DNA from: Bradyrhizobium sp. 199
GTDB lineage: Bacteria > Pseudomonadota > Alphaproteobacteria > Rhizobiales > Xanthobacteraceae
DNA: 64,000 bases
Assembly (NCBI RefSeq): GCF_023073355.1
Contig: NZ_JADPJI010000005.1
Location: 1,798,001-1,862,000, forward strand
Reading direction: 5' to 3'
Shown here: piece after piece, positions 8,726-17,860 of the stretch
Layout of the letters: every line of letters begins with the position of its first letter
How positions within the stretch are numbered: position 1 is the first letter of the stretch
The notes under the pieces: generated by a model
What the model saw: only the letters and a program-made list of their open reading frames with translations
Databases searched by the model: none
What the model was told of the DNA's origin: nothing
Translations under genes and position numbers: made by a program

Positions 8726-8747
8726 TCGTCGCAACACTCACGCTGGC

Positions 8748-8904
8748 GCCCGGACGCAGCGCATTGCTTTCCTGGCGATGCGAAGCATCGTTAAGTAGCG
8801 GTGCGCTGCAGAGCCGGGACCCATGCTCCGCGGTGTACCGTGTTGCTTTGGGTCCCGGCTCTGCGCAGCAGCGCTGGAGCGCTGCGGCGCGTCCGGGACA
8901 CGGG
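8748..8904. repeat. Dispersed palindromic repeat, family A, copy 2 (full)
   Basis: This is a long imperfect palindrome whose left arm starts GCCCGGACGCAGCGC and whose right arm ends GCGCGTCCGGGACACGGG. A central pair GAGCCGGGACCC / GGGTCCCGGCTC is visible, and the left arm contains GGCGATGCGAAGCATCG. Copy 3 shares this layout closely. It occupies most of the gap between the tannase gene and the DUF982 gene. Confidence 0.8.
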
Positions 8905-8968
8905 ATCCCTTACGCGCGCGTCGCCATCCCGTCCTTGCGAAATCCGAGGCCTCATGCGGGGCACTGCG

Positions 8969-9226
8969 TCAGAGCAGCTTCGCGCTCACGAACAGCGTGC
9001 GCACGGCGTTGGTCGCCTGCACCACCAGCATCGCGTTACCGGACGCGCCTTCCAGGGCCGCGACGGCATCCTCATGCAGGGAGCGGAATTCCATCCACTC
9101 GACCGACTTGAAGTTGGTGAGAAATTGATAGGCCTGGCCGACAGTCGCGATCGCCAGCGTGTCGCCGTTCAACTTGATCTTGAACGTCGTACGCAGCGGG
9201 GTCTCGGAATTTGTTGGATCACTCAT
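8969..9226 (-). CDS. DUF982-like small protein
   Basis: This 85-residue cytoplasmic protein fits the rhizobial DUF982 pattern: a first strand region (TFKIKLNGDTLAIATV), a helix with AYQFLTNF, a tryptophan-containing stretch (VEWMEFRSLHEDAVAALEG), and a final helix with ATNAVRTLFVSAKLL. The function of the family is unknown. No strong ribosome site beyond a purine-rich AGAAGCAGCCC before the ATG. It lies between repeat copy 2 and the DUF2778 gene on the same strand, but 70 bases separate the two genes. Confidence 0.7.
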   Translation of the reverse strand: MSDPTNSETPLRTTFKIKLNGDTLAIATVGQAYQFLTNFKSVEWMEFRSLHEDAVAALEGASGNAMLVVQATNAVRTLFVSAKLL

Positions 9227-9299
9227 GGGCTGCTTCTGGACGATGCCGGCTTAACGAACGGGAAATGGCAGCCCGCCGTAGCAGGCCAGCAGGCAAATG

Positions 9300-10316
9300 T
9301 CAGGAGTCGGTGCTGGCGCGCTGCGAGGCGGTCGCCGATCCGCTCAGGCTCGGCACCACGACAAGACGGTTGAACTCGCCATTGTCGTAAGCCTTGAGGA
9401 AACGATCATAGTCCTTGATCGAGACGCAGCCGTTGGAGTCGCCGCGCGGCCCGAGCATGTAGCTATGGGTGAGAAGGCCGACGCGGCCGAGCGCACTGGT
9501 GCCCTCGGTCGGCGTCAAGCGCAGGGCGCGGATGCCGTGGAACGGCTTTTCGCGTGGCTTCAGGTCGTAGATCGCAGGCGGGGTCGCCCCCACCATGCGC
9601 TGATCGACATGATCGGGGTCGTCCATCAGCGCGCCCATGCCCGAATGGGCTTCCAGCGCGACGCCGCTCGGCAGGTACAGCGCCTTGGCCTTGATGTCAT
9701 AGACCGCCGTCCGCGAATCGTAGCCGAGGGCGGCCAGATCCGGCGCCTTGCCGAACAGGCCATCACCGGGGGTCAGCGAAGCCAGCCTGATCTTGTCGGT
9801 GAATTTTTCGAAGAAGTTGCGGTTGTCGACCCTGGGGTTGGTCTCCGCATAGGCCTGGCTCGAGGCGATCTGGGCGGAGAAGTCTGCCTGGGTCGGGCGC
9901 GAGCGCGGCATCGGGACCGCGTCGGCGCGCTGCGAGGGCCTTCTCTCGTCAACGGGCCTGTCGTCATCGGTCAGGGTCGAGCGCCAGTCATCGCCCTGCA
10001 GCTTCTGGGCGAGCATCGCCCTGGCATCGCGCAATTTGAGCTGGACCGCATTCACGGCGGAGCGCTCCAGCGTCCGAAGGCCAAGCTCGCGGGCGGGCGG
10101 GTTGCCGGACGCCGAAGCAAAACGATCATCGAACGAAGGGGCCTTGGCCGGCGGCAGTGCGGCGGTGACCAGCGAGGCCGAATCCCCGATGTCCGCGACC
10201 CAGGCGGCGGCGCCCAGTGCCAGCGCGAAGGCAGCAAGTGACAGCAAAACGCGCTCGGCCCGCCCGATACGGCGGCGCGACAACAGCCTCTCGGCGTGTG
10301 CTGCGTCGGAAACCAT
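9300..10316 (-). CDS. DUF2778 / L,D-transpeptidase-like envelope protein
   Basis: This 338-residue protein has a short basic N-terminus, one membrane segment (about residues 22-42, LLSLAAFALALGAAAWV), a long variable periplasmic linker, and a C-terminal domain of the DUF2778 type. The domain shows VYDIKAKALYLPSG, HSGMGALMDD, and a conserved block GPRGDSNGCVSIKDYDRF with a cysteine placed like the nucleophile of YkuD-type enzymes. It probably acts on or binds peptidoglycan in the periplasm. I chose the ATG at 10316 because GGGGAG sits just upstream; the frame extends to 10355. Confidence 0.8.
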   Translation of the reverse strand: MVSDAAHAERLLSRRRIGRAERVLLSLAAFALALGAAAWVADIGDSASLVTAALPPAKAPSFDDRFASASGNPPARELGLRTLERSAVNAVQLKLRDARAMLAQKLQGDDWRSTLTDDDRPVDERRPSQRADAVPMPRSRPTQADFSAQIASSQAYAETNPRVDNRNFFEKFTDKIRLASLTPGDGLFGKAPDLAALGYDSRTAVYDIKAKALYLPSGVALEAHSGMGALMDDPDHVDQRMVGATPPAIYDLKPREKPFHGIRALRLTPTEGTSALGRVGLLTHSYMLGPRGDSNGCVSIKDYDRFLKAYDNGEFNRLVVVPSLSGSATASQRASTDS

Positions 10317-10447
10317 CAGCTCCCCAAATCGACCCCCGGGGGGCCCAACCCCCACCCAGAGACTCTATACCAGCTACCACATTGGGAGCCAAAAGTTAGG
10401 CATAATCGCGGCCGGCAAGGGTCCGACTGGGCATATCGAGGTACCAA

Positions 10448-10888
10448 ATGACCGATCCTTTCGATCTAGACCGGTTTGTCCGGGCCCAGGACCCGGTCTA
10501 TCGCGAGGTTCAGGGGGAGCTGACCCGAGGGCGGAAGCAGAGCCACTGGATGTGGTTCGTCTTCCCCCAAATCGCAGGCCTCGGCTTCAGCGCCATGTCG
10601 CAGCGCTACGCCATCGGCTCCCGCGCGGAGGCGAGGGCCTACCTCGCCCACCCCATCCTCGGTCCGCGCCTGATCGAATGCACGAGGCTCGTGCTTGCCA
10701 TCGAAGGCCGGACCATCAACGCCATCCTCGGCGCGCCCGATGACACGAAATTCCGCTCGTCGATGACGCTGTTCGACGCGGTGTCCACAGAAGCCGTTTT
10801 CGACGGGGCGCTCGCCAGATATTTTTCCGGCGAGCGCGACCGTGCAACGCTCGAAATCCTCGCGGCGCTTGACCACGACGCCAAGTGA
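10448..10888 (+). CDS. DUF1810 family protein
   Basis: This 146-residue soluble protein begins [12 protein letters not shown] and contains [29 protein letters not shown] and [16 protein letters not shown], the hallmark order of the DUF1810 (calpastatin-like) family. It ends with [12 protein letters not shown] and TLEILA. Molecular function is not established for this family. The ATG follows GAGGTACCAA. It is followed after 88 bases by the chemoreceptor gene, which could be co-transcribed. Confidence 0.9.
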   Translation: MTDPFDLDRFVRAQDPVYREVQGELTRGRKQSHWMWFVFPQIAGLGFSAMSQRYAIGSRAEARAYLAHPILGPRLIECTRLVLAIEGRTINAILGAPDDTKFRSSMTLFDAVSTEAVFDGALARYFSGERDRATLEILAALDHDAK

Positions 10889-10976
10889 CCAAGGCCACCA
10901 GCGTAAACCCGGGATTAACATCGCCTGCCTATCGTCCGTGCAAAATACGTCTCCTCCCGCAATTGCCGGACAGATC

Positions 10977-13058
10977 ATGAAAATCGGTACGCTCCTGACC
11001 GCCGCCATCGTCTCGCTCTCGGCCGTGGGCGGCGGCCTCGCCGTCTATGTTGCCGTGACCAAGTACCAGACGATGGAGCGGATCACCGAAGCCCAGGGGC
11101 GGCTCGCGATGGCCCGCGCCGTCGCCGACATCCCGCGCTATCTCAATCCCGAACGCGGCTTCTCCACCAACATTCTCTACGGGTCTGCGACCATCGACCC
11201 CGCGTTGCTTGTCGAGCAGGACAAGCTGCGCAAGCAGACTGACGGCGCCCGCGACAAGATGAACGCACTGCGCAAGGAGCTGCCCGGCCCGTTCGACGAC
11301 GGCACCACCATCGGCAGCAACATCGACGGCATCAATGCGAAGTTCACGGCGTTGCGCGAGGCCATCGACAAGGCGATGGCCGGGCCGGCCGAGGCGCGCA
11401 AGGACGCGGCCAAGAAGATCGTCGCCGACAACGCGGTGCTTAACAGCGGGGTGACCACACTGCTCAACGAGCAGGTCCGCCGCATGGCGATCCTGAACGG
11501 TGACGCCTACCGGCAGGCCAGCTACGCCAATACCGCGATGACGCTGCGCGACGTCGGCGGCTTCAATTCCAGCCTGCACAAAAATCTTGTCGGCGGGAAG
11601 AAGCCGGCGACCGACGCCGAGAAGGCCGACATCGGCCGCTCGCAGGGCCGCAACGACCAGCTGGTGATGGCGCTGCTGGAACTGCGCGGCAATCCGGCAA
11701 CTCCGGCGAACGTCGCCGCAGCGCTGGAGAAGTTCAATTCCATCTATGTCGAGGAGTTCGGCCGCGAGCTCAAGCTCGTCAAGGACGGGGCGATCAGCGG
11801 CAAGTACGAACATGACATGGAGACCTATTACGCCTCCACGCAGCGCGGCCTCGGCACCGTCATCGAGGTCCGTGACGCCTTCTACGACAATGCCGAGCAC
11901 ATTCTCGGCGGCGCCTCCTCCGCCGCGCGCACCAGCTTCACCATCGCGCTTGCGGGCCTTGCCGCCGTGTTGACCGCGAGCGTCGGGCTCATCGTGATGG
12001 TTCGCCGCCGCGTCTGCGCTCCAATCGTCAACCTGACGACGCGGATGTCGCGGCTGGCCGAGGGCGAGGTTACGAACAGCATCCCCGGCGCCGAGCGCTC
12101 CGACGAGATCGGGGCGATGGCCGCGGCCGTTCAGGTCTTCAAGGACAACATGATCCGGGCCGACCGGCTCGCAGCCGAGAAGCAGGCCGAGAACGACGGC
12201 AAGATGCGCCGCGCGCAGGCGCTCGACGGGCTCACCCGCGCCTTCGAGGCCAAGGTCACCGAGCTCGTCGGCGGCCTGTCGCGCGCCTCCTCGACCATGG
12301 AAAGCACCGCGCAGTCGATGACCTCGACGGCAGCCCAGACCAATAGCCAGGCCGCGGTCGTCGCCGCCGCCTCCGAGCAAACCTCGACCAACGTGCAGAC
12401 CGTCGCCAGCGCCACCGAAGAGCTGACCTCCTCGATCTCCGAAATCGGCCGTCAGGTCGCACAGAGCACCGAGATCGCCGCCCGCGCCGTCGACAACGCC
12501 CGCCGCACCGGCGACACGGCACGCACGCTCGCTGAGGGTGCGCAGAGGATCGGCGATGTCGTCACGCTGATCCAGAGCATCGCGGAGCAGACCAACCTGC
12601 TCGCGCTGAACGCGACCATCGAGGCCGCCCGCGCCGGCGATGCCGGCCGCGGCTTTGCCGTGGTTGCCTCCGAAGTGAAGTCGCTGGCGGGTCAGACCGC
12701 AAAGGCCACGACCGAAATCTCCGAGCAGATCACGGCGATCCAGACCGCGAGCGACGAGACCGTGGCCGCGATCCGCAACGTCGCCGAGGTCATCGGCGAG
12801 ATCGACCAGATCGGCACCGCGATTGCGGCTGCGATCGAGGAACAGGGCTCCGCCACCAAGGAGATCGCCCGCAGCGTCCAGGAGGCCGCCCGCGGCACCC
12901 AGGAGGTCAACACCAACATATCTGGCGTGCAACGCGCCGCCGACCACACAGGCGCCGCCGCGAGGGAAGTGCTGGTCGCCGCCGAGCAGCTCTCGACCCA
13001 GTCGCGTGATCTCGCCGGACAGTTCGACCGCTTCCTCGGCGAGGTCAGGGCCGCATAG
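10977..13058 (+). CDS. Methyl-accepting chemotaxis protein
   Basis: This 693-residue chemoreceptor has TM1 at about residues 4-26, a large helical periplasmic sensor (30-318), TM2 at about 319-343, a HAMP domain (344-395), and a cytoplasmic signalling domain from about 420. The hairpin tip [18 protein letters not shown] is intact, followed by [15 protein letters not shown]. The ligand is unknown; the sensor is all-helical by appearance. There is no C-terminal NWETF-like tether, so it is probably adapted by CheR/CheB without tethering. I chose the ATG at 10977 because the earlier frame (from 10842) overlaps DUF1810 and would bury TM1. No che genes are nearby. Confidence 0.93.
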   Translation: MKIGTLLTAAIVSLSAVGGGLAVYVAVTKYQTMERITEAQGRLAMARAVADIPRYLNPERGFSTNILYGSATIDPALLVEQDKLRKQTDGARDKMNALRKELPGPFDDGTTIGSNIDGINAKFTALREAIDKAMAGPAEARKDAAKKIVADNAVLNSGVTTLLNEQVRRMAILNGDAYRQASYANTAMTLRDVGGFNSSLHKNLVGGKKPATDAEKADIGRSQGRNDQLVMALLELRGNPATPANVAAALEKFNSIYVEEFGRELKLVKDGAISGKYEHDMETYYASTQRGLGTVIEVRDAFYDNAEHILGGASSAARTSFTIALAGLAAVLTASVGLIVMVRRRVCAPIVNLTTRMSRLAEGEVTNSIPGAERSDEIGAMAAAVQVFKDNMIRADRLAAEKQAENDGKMRRAQALDGLTRAFEAKVTELVGGLSRASSTMESTAQSMTSTAAQTNSQAAVVAAASEQTSTNVQTVASATEELTSSISEIGRQVAQSTEIAARAVDNARRTGDTARTLAEGAQRIGDVVTLIQSIAEQTNLLALNATIEAARAGDAGRGFAVVASEVKSLAGQTAKATTEISEQITAIQTASDETVAAIRNVAEVIGEIDQIGTAIAAAIEEQGSATKEIARSVQEAARGTQEVNTNISGVQRAADHTGAAAREVLVAAEQLSTQSRDLAGQFDRFLGEVRAA

Positions 13059-13064
13059 CCCGAC

Positions 13065-13649
13065 TCAATACGGCGGGGGCTTGCGCGCCCGCTGCGCCTT
13101 GGCGGCCTCGATCCACCAGGCGAGATCGTCGGCAAAGCGCGGGAACGAGCGTTCCAGTGCCTTGCCGCCCTCGCCGATCGGCTCGCCGTCCCCGGACAGG
13201 GTCTGCGCGATCGGCCCGACGCCGATGGTGCTCGACACCACCACCATGCCCATCTCCGACAGCGTGCCGTGCCAGGCGGTGGCGGCGCGGGCGCCCGAGA
13301 GCCGGCCGGCGGAATAGCTGACGATCGCGGCGGGCCGCCAGAACCACTCTTCGAGGAAGTGGTCGGTGAGATTCTTCAGGCCGGGCTGGATGCCCCAATT
13401 GTATTCGCCGGTCACGAAGACGAAGCCGTCGGCGCCGCGGATCTGTCCGGCCAGCTTTTCCAGCGCCTCGGGCGCCGAACCCTCAGGATATTCCTTGTAC
13501 ATGCGGTCGAGCATCGGCAGGCCGATCGCCTTGGCGTCGATGAATTCGACCTCCTCGCCGCGGCTGCGCAGCCGATTGATGACGAAATTCGCAAGGCGGA
13601 TGCCCATGCGGTCGGAACGGTAGGAACCGTAGAGGACGAGAATGCTCAT
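13065..13649 (-). CDS. NAD(P)H-dependent FMN reductase family protein
   Basis: This 194-residue flavodoxin-fold protein starts with ILVLYGSYRSDRMG, the phosphate-binding loop of the NADPH-dependent FMN reductase family. It carries the conserved FVTGEYNWGIQPGLKNLTDH block that contacts the flavin. The likely role is reduction of FMN or of quinone/azo-type substrates in the cytoplasm. Starts at 13649 or six codons earlier (13667) are both possible; the family usually begins right before ILVLYGS. It converges on the chemoreceptor gene with only six bases between stops. Confidence 0.88.
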   Translation of the reverse strand: MSILVLYGSYRSDRMGIRLANFVINRLRSRGEEVEFIDAKAIGLPMLDRMYKEYPEGSAPEALEKLAGQIRGADGFVFVTGEYNWGIQPGLKNLTDHFLEEWFWRPAAIVSYSAGRLSGARAATAWHGTLSEMGMVVVSSTIGVGPIAQTLSGDGEPIGEGGKALERSFPRFADDLAWWIEAAKAQRARKPPPY

Positions 13650-13721
13650 GATGGCCGCATGCTCCATGAATCGGCGCGCGCGGCGGTTTCTTGCGTCGCG
13701 GCGTTTCGTGCGCGGCGCGTT

Positions 13722-13928
13722 TCAGTGCGTGGCGCGATAGCTGGCGCGGCGCGGGATGGACCGGCAGGCCAGTCCTTCGGCCAGCACCTTCATGTCCTCA
13801 TGTCGGCCGCTGCGTATCAATCGGCCGAACTCTTCGGGTGTGAAAGGAAGACTTGGATCATCATCGATCCTGGGCCGCATTCGCGGACCGAAGAACCGCC
13901 GTACCAGGCTAGCCAGCCGCCGCATATC
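13722..13928 (-). CDS. Small hypothetical protein
   Basis: This 68-residue basic protein begins MRRLASLVRRFFGP and continues with DDDPSLPFTPEEFGRLIRSG. The ATG has GAGGGAATTGAT upstream. The same frame is open to 14135, overlapping the nitroreductase gene, which argues for the shorter start. No family recognised. The N-terminal amphipathic stretch could touch membrane, but that is a guess. Confidence 0.45.
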   Translation of the reverse strand, partial: DMRRLASLVRRFFGPRMRPRIDDDPSLPFTPEEFGRLIRSGRHEDMKVLAEGLACRSIPRRASYRATH

Positions 13929-14055
13929 AATTCCCTCGCGCCAGCAACAAACCTCACAGTCTGCATATTGTTCCTCCCGCACCTTCGAGATTGCAAGGGT
14001 CGCTGAGGACTCCGCACCAAAAAATCGCCAGAGAATAATCTCCTCCTCGTCGTGC

Positions 14056-14734
14056 TTAATCGGCAAACCCGACATAGCGTACAAACTCCTGATTGTGCTC
14101 GCGGTCCGAGCGCACCGCGTTCGCGGCGAAGTCATCGTCGGGATAGCCCATCGCGACGCAGGTCATGATGACCTCGTCTTCCGGAATCTTCGCGACCTCA
14201 CGCACGATGTCGGAGCGCATGATGCCCTGCCCGTTGATGACCGAGCCGAGGCCGCGATCCCACGCTGCGAGCACGATGCCGTAGCAGAGCGCCCCGAGAT
14301 CGAAATGGCAGACCGCGCCGGGATCGAGCGCGCGGTCGTAGGTCAAGACCAGCGAGACCGGCGCGTCGAACTGGCGGAAGCCGCGCAGCACCCAATCCTG
14401 CCGCATCGGCTTGTCATCGCGCGCGATCCCCATCGCGCCGAACAGTTTCTTGGCGACGTCGACCTGCCGCGTGCGGTGCACGCCCTGATACTCGCCGTGA
14501 CTGATGATGTCGCGCTTGACCTTGGCCCCGCCGACCATCTCCTCCATGTTGCGGCGGCGCACCTCTTCGAGCGGGAGGCCGGTGAGCACGTGGACATGCC
14601 AGGGCTGGGGTGTTCATCGACGATGGCGCGCGCTTGGCGCTCTCGATGATCGCCTCGATCACCGTGCGCGGCACCGGCTCGTTCTTGAAACCACGCACGC
14701 TGCGGCGCAACTGGACCAGCGTTTCGAATTCCAC
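14056..14734 (-). pseudogene. Nitroreductase family gene with a one-base frameshift
   Basis: A GTG at 14734 behind AGGAGGTTCACGAG starts a nitroreductase N-terminus (LVQLRRSVRGFKNEPVP, then IESAKRAPSSMNT). At a run of four C residues (four G on the + strand, 14607-14610) the frame breaks. Removing one base gives MNTQPWHVHVLTG, the conserved FMN-binding block, and the rest continues in the second frame to 14056 (RGLGSVINGQGIMRSDIVRE, VAMGYPDDDFAANAVRSDR). The repaired protein would have 225 residues, a normal family length. It would be an FMN-dependent NAD(P)H nitro- or quinone reductase. It is divergent from the hydrolase gene at 14854. Confidence 0.85.
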
Positions 14735-14853
14735 CTCGTGAACCTCCTGCCCGTTTATCCCTTGGCGTTTACGACACGACGCCCGGTTGCCGACGCGGCG
14801 CGCAAAATCTATGCTAACCCGCAAGCAAGACCAAGAACCCCGGAGGAGCCGCC

Positions 14854-15816
14854 ATGGCCGCGCCACTCGACCCCGTCATCGCCCAGATCATTCCGCTCAT
14901 GCCGATGCGCGATCTCACGGTCATGACGCCACAGAGCGCCCGCGATTCCTTGCGCCAACTGGCTGCCTCGCGCGCTGCCATCCCGCCGCCGCCGGTCGAT
15001 CACGTCCAGGATATCAAGGTGAAAGGCGGCGCCGGACAGCTCGATGCGCGCGTCTACCGGATCGGCACCACGCCGGCGCCGACCGTGGTGTTCTTCCATG
15101 GCGGCGGCTGGGTTGCGGGCGACCTCGAAACCCACGACCGCCAGGCGCGCAACCTTGCGATCGAGACTGGCGCGGTCGTCGTCTCCGTCGACTATCGCCG
15201 CCCGCCCGAGACGCGCTTTCCGGGCGCCTTCGAGGACGCCTTCGCTGCTGCAAGCGACATCTTCACCCGCGTCGCGGAATTTGGCGGCGATGCAAAACGC
15301 CTGGGCGTTGCCGGCGACAGCGCCGGCGGCAATCTCGCGGCAACCACCGCGATCGCCTGCCGCGATGCCGGCATCAAGCTCGCCGCGCAACTGCTGGTCT
15401 ATCCCGTGACCGACGTCCTCGGCGGCTATGCCGATGCGCGCGAGAACGCGCGCTATCCCTCGCGCGCTGAGAATGCAGACGGCTACTTCCTGACGCGTGC
15501 CACCATGGAATGGTTTTGCGGCCACTATCTCGCCGATCCCGTTCACGCCGGCGACTGGCGGGTCTCACCGCTCCGCGCCGCATCGCTCGCCGGCGTCGCC
15601 CCCGCCATCGTGACCACCGCCTGGTTCGATCCCCTGCGCGACGAGGGCGCGGCTTATGCGCGGGCGCTGGAGGCCGCTGGCGTCCGCGTCAAGCACCATG
15701 AGGGCCCCGGCCTGATCCACGGCTATTTCGGCATGGGCGACGCCTCGGACGTCGCGCGCGCCGAGGCGCAACACGCGCGGGCCGACTTCAAGGCGCTGCT
15801 CGCACGCGGCGTATGA
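14854..15816 (+). CDS. Alpha/beta hydrolase of the hormone-sensitive lipase type
   Basis: This 320-residue esterase has the oxyanion-hole HGGG at 82-85, the nucleophile elbow GDSAGG at 154-159 (Ser156), an acid in FDPLRDEG (near Asp259), and the catalytic histidine in GLIHGYF (His289). It should hydrolyse short-chain esters in the cytoplasm; there is no signal peptide. The ATG follows CGGAGGAGCCGCC. It shares a 119-base divergent promoter region with the nitroreductase gene and is followed closely by the convergent cupin gene. Confidence 0.92.
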   Translation: MAAPLDPVIAQIIPLMPMRDLTVMTPQSARDSLRQLAASRAAIPPPPVDHVQDIKVKGGAGQLDARVYRIGTTPAPTVVFFHGGGWVAGDLETHDRQARNLAIETGAVVVSVDYRRPPETRFPGAFEDAFAAASDIFTRVAEFGGDAKRLGVAGDSAGGNLAATTAIACRDAGIKLAAQLLVYPVTDVLGGYADARENARYPSRAENADGYFLTRATMEWFCGHYLADPVHAGDWRVSPLRAASLAGVAPAIVTTAWFDPLRDEGAAYARALEAAGVRVKHHEGPGLIHGYFGMGDASDVARAEAQHARADFKALLARGV

Positions 15817-15822
15817 CGACGA

Positions 15823-16287
15823 TCAGGTGCTCCGCGCCTGCTGCTCGCCGCTGTGCCCCCACGTTTCGTCCCAATCCTGACCGGCGGCGTCGACGACGCG
15901 GCCGTCGGCTTCAAAGAACTTGTTCGGCACCTGGAAGATCGCCAGGATCAGGGCCCCGTCCGGACACCAGGCGGCGTGCCGGCTGCCCGCCTCACGCCAG
16001 ATGAATTCGCCGGCATTGCAGGCGATGCCCTGAGCGGGCCCCTCCTTGTCGACGAGCGCGCCTTCGATGACGTAGCTCTGCTCGATGCCGACATGCTCAT
16101 GGTCGGGCAGCACCGATCCCGGTGCGAACCGCATCAAGGCGGTCATCAGACCCGTGCGGCGGTCGAACAGCAGTGTCTTGGCCTCGCAGCCCGGAAAGCG
16201 CGTTGTCTGCCATTCCATGTCTTGAGGCCGAACCAGGTGAGAATGCTGATCGGCGGCTTGCTGGTGTTTGGGGATCACGGTGTCCAT
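15823..16287 (-). CDS. Cupin-domain protein (ChrR-like cupin)
   Basis: This 154-residue single-domain cupin has metal-binding motif 1 in LPDHEHVGIEQSYVIEG (His-x-His and Glu) and the second-motif histidine in GSRHAAWCPDG. The arrangement resembles ChrR-like cupins and related dioxygenase-like proteins. A cytoplasmic metal-dependent or ligand-sensing role is likely; the substrate is unknown. The ATG at 16287 has GGAGCATCGTG upstream; a GTG lies one codon earlier. Confidence 0.8.
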   Translation of the reverse strand: MDTVIPKHQQAADQHSHLVRPQDMEWQTTRFPGCEAKTLLFDRRTGLMTALMRFAPGSVLPDHEHVGIEQSYVIEGALVDKEGPAQGIACNAGEFIWREAGSRHAAWCPDGALILAIFQVPNKFFEADGRVVDAAGQDWDETWGHSGEQQARST

Positions 16288-16486
16288 CACGATGCTCCGT
16301 CTAACTCGACGGCCGGAAGCTAGCAGGATAGCCAGGCCGGGTCAGCGAGCGGTGCAACACGACGGGACAAGTGCCGATCGCGCGAAAATCGGCAGGCAAA
16401 CCGTGCGGCAAGGTGCCGATCCTGCTTGATTGCGCCACGATTCCCGGCTCCAATCTCCCCGCCATTTCTGGTTTAGGGAGACACCC

Positions 16487-16735
16487 ATGATGAAGCGGAT
16501 TTTCCTGGCTGCGATCGTTGCCACCTTTGCGGCAGGCTCGGCCTTCGCGGAGGACACCTGCGAGAGCAAGGCCGTCGGCAAGGACGGCAAGGCGCTCGCA
16601 GGCGCGGCCAAGTCTTCGTTCCTGAAGAAGTGCAAGGCCGATGCCTGCACGCCCAAGGCCGTCAGCGCCGACGGCAAGCCGCTCGCCGGCGCCGCCAAGA
16701 ACAGTTTTTTGAAGAAGTGCGAAGTCAGCGCGTAA
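16487..16735 (+). CDS. PsiF-repeat secreted protein
   Basis: This 82-residue protein has a signal peptide (MMKRIFLAAIVATFAAGSAFA, cleaved near residue 21) and two tandem PsiF repeats. Each has the pattern KAVxxDGKxLAGAAKxSFLKKC; the second starts at about residue 51. PsiF-family proteins are periplasmic and linked by name to phosphate starvation in enteric bacteria; no pho box was identified here. The start is supported by TTAGGGAGACACCC. A dispersed repeat follows the stop. Confidence 0.88.
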   Translation: MMKRIFLAAIVATFAAGSAFAEDTCESKAVGKDGKALAGAAKSSFLKKCKADACTPKAVSADGKPLAGAAKNSFLKKCEVSA

Positions 16736-16753
16736 TCGCCTCCCAAATATCTC

Positions 16754-16908
16754 GTGCCCGGACGCAGCGCAGCGCTTCCCTGGCGATGCGAAGCATCGTC
16801 CAGTAGCGATGTGCTGCAGCCGGGGCCCGTCCTTCCATATGCGGTCCAAGAAATGGGTCCCGGCTCAGCGGAGCGGCAGTGCGTACCGCATCGCGTCCGG
16901 GACACACG
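16754..16908. repeat. Dispersed palindromic repeat, family A, copy 3 (full)
   Basis: It starts TGCCCGGACGCAGCGCAGCG and ends GCGTCCGGGACACACG. It shares with copy 2 the block CTGGCGATGCGAAGCATCGT, the internal TAGCGxTGxGCTGCAG and the centre GGGTCCCGGCTC. It fills the space between the convergent psiF-like and metallo-beta-lactamase genes. Confidence 0.8.
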
Positions 16909-16929
16909 CCTCGCGCTCAGTTCGCTGCC

Positions 16930-17805
16930 TCACCCCCGCCTGAACCGATAATCGAACGCGTTGCCGAGCGGCTTGATCCATCCCGCCGTCGGCGCCGGAA
17001 AATGCACCGGCAGGATCAGCGTGTCGGTGTCCGCCACGGAGGCGAAGAATTTTCGCCGCGATGCCGCCGACTGTTTCGGATCCCAATCGGGCTTCGCCGA
17101 CCAGTCCGGCTCGCGGCACTGGATCTGGTGATGCATGAGGTCGCCCGCGACCACCGCGCGCTGGCCCTTCGAGACAATGTTGACGCAGCAATGGCAGGGC
17201 GAATGCCCCGGCGTCGGCGTCAGCGTGACGGTGTCATCGAGGGCGTAGTCGTCGTCGACCAGCAGCGCCTGCCCGGCCTCGACGATCGGCAGGCAATTGT
17301 CGCGAAACACGGTGCCGGGCGGATTGCTGCCCTTGGCGTGCTCGGCTTCCCAAGCCGCGTACTCGCCCTTGTGGAAGACGTATTTCGCATTCGGGAACGT
17401 CGGCACCCAGCGGCCGTCGCGCAAGGTCGTGTTCCAGCCGGTGTGGTCGATATGCAGATGGGTGCAGAACACGTAGTCGATCTGCTCAAAACCGATGCCG
17501 AGCGCGAACAGCTCGTTGCGCCAGCGCTCCTTGCCGGGGAAATCGAACGGCGGCGGATGGCCCTTGTCCTCGCCGGTGCAGGTGTCGACCAGAATGGTGT
17601 AGCGCGGCGTCCGCACCACAAATGTCTGATAGGTGATCACCATCATGCCGCGCGCAGCGTCGAACACCTCCGGCTCCATCGTCGGCAGATGTCGTTTGAA
17701 TACGCCCTCGTCATAGGCCGGGAAGAAATCCTGCGGCCGCCGCCACGGCCCTTCCCGCTCGATCACCGCATCGATGGTGATGTCGCCGATCCGGAGTTGC
17801 TGCAT
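16930..17805 (-). CDS. Metallo-beta-lactamase fold hydrolase
   Basis: This 291-residue protein carries the zinc motif THLHIDHTGW (HxHxDH), the third histidine in TPGHSPCH, the bridging Asp in AGDLMHHQ, and a last histidine in PVHFPAP. It has no signal peptide and has the length of lactonase/hydrolase members of the family. Substrate unknown; quorum-lactone or aryl ester hydrolysis are possibilities. ATG behind GGGAGCGAAACAACC. A perfect palindrome lies 38 bases upstream of the start. Confidence 0.92.
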   Translation of the reverse strand: MQQLRIGDITIDAVIEREGPWRRPQDFFPAYDEGVFKRHLPTMEPEVFDAARGMMVITYQTFVVRTPRYTILVDTCTGEDKGHPPPFDFPGKERWRNELFALGIGFEQIDYVFCTHLHIDHTGWNTTLRDGRWVPTFPNAKYVFHKGEYAAWEAEHAKGSNPPGTVFRDNCLPIVEAGQALLVDDDYALDDTVTLTPTPGHSPCHCCVNIVSKGQRAVVAGDLMHHQIQCREPDWSAKPDWDPKQSAASRRKFFASVADTDTLILPVHFPAPTAGWIKPLGNAFDYRFRRG

Positions 17806-17842
17806 GGTTGTTTCGCTCCCTTTTGAAGAAGCCTAGCTACGG

Positions 17843-17860
17843 GCCTTGACACGTCAAGGC
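17843..17860. promoter_or_regulatory. Palindromic operator candidate upstream of the MBL gene
   Basis: GCCTTGAC-AC-GTCAAGGC is an 18-base perfect inverted repeat (8-base arms, 2-base spacer) located 38-55 bases upstream of the metallo-beta-lactamase start. That is where a repressor would cover the promoter. No regulator gene is adjacent. Confidence 0.45.

Noticed and set aside
10929..12947. 672-residue open frame on the minus strand
   Set aside because: Antisense to the chemoreceptor, whose HAMP and signalling motifs are clear; the reverse frame shows only GC-driven composition.
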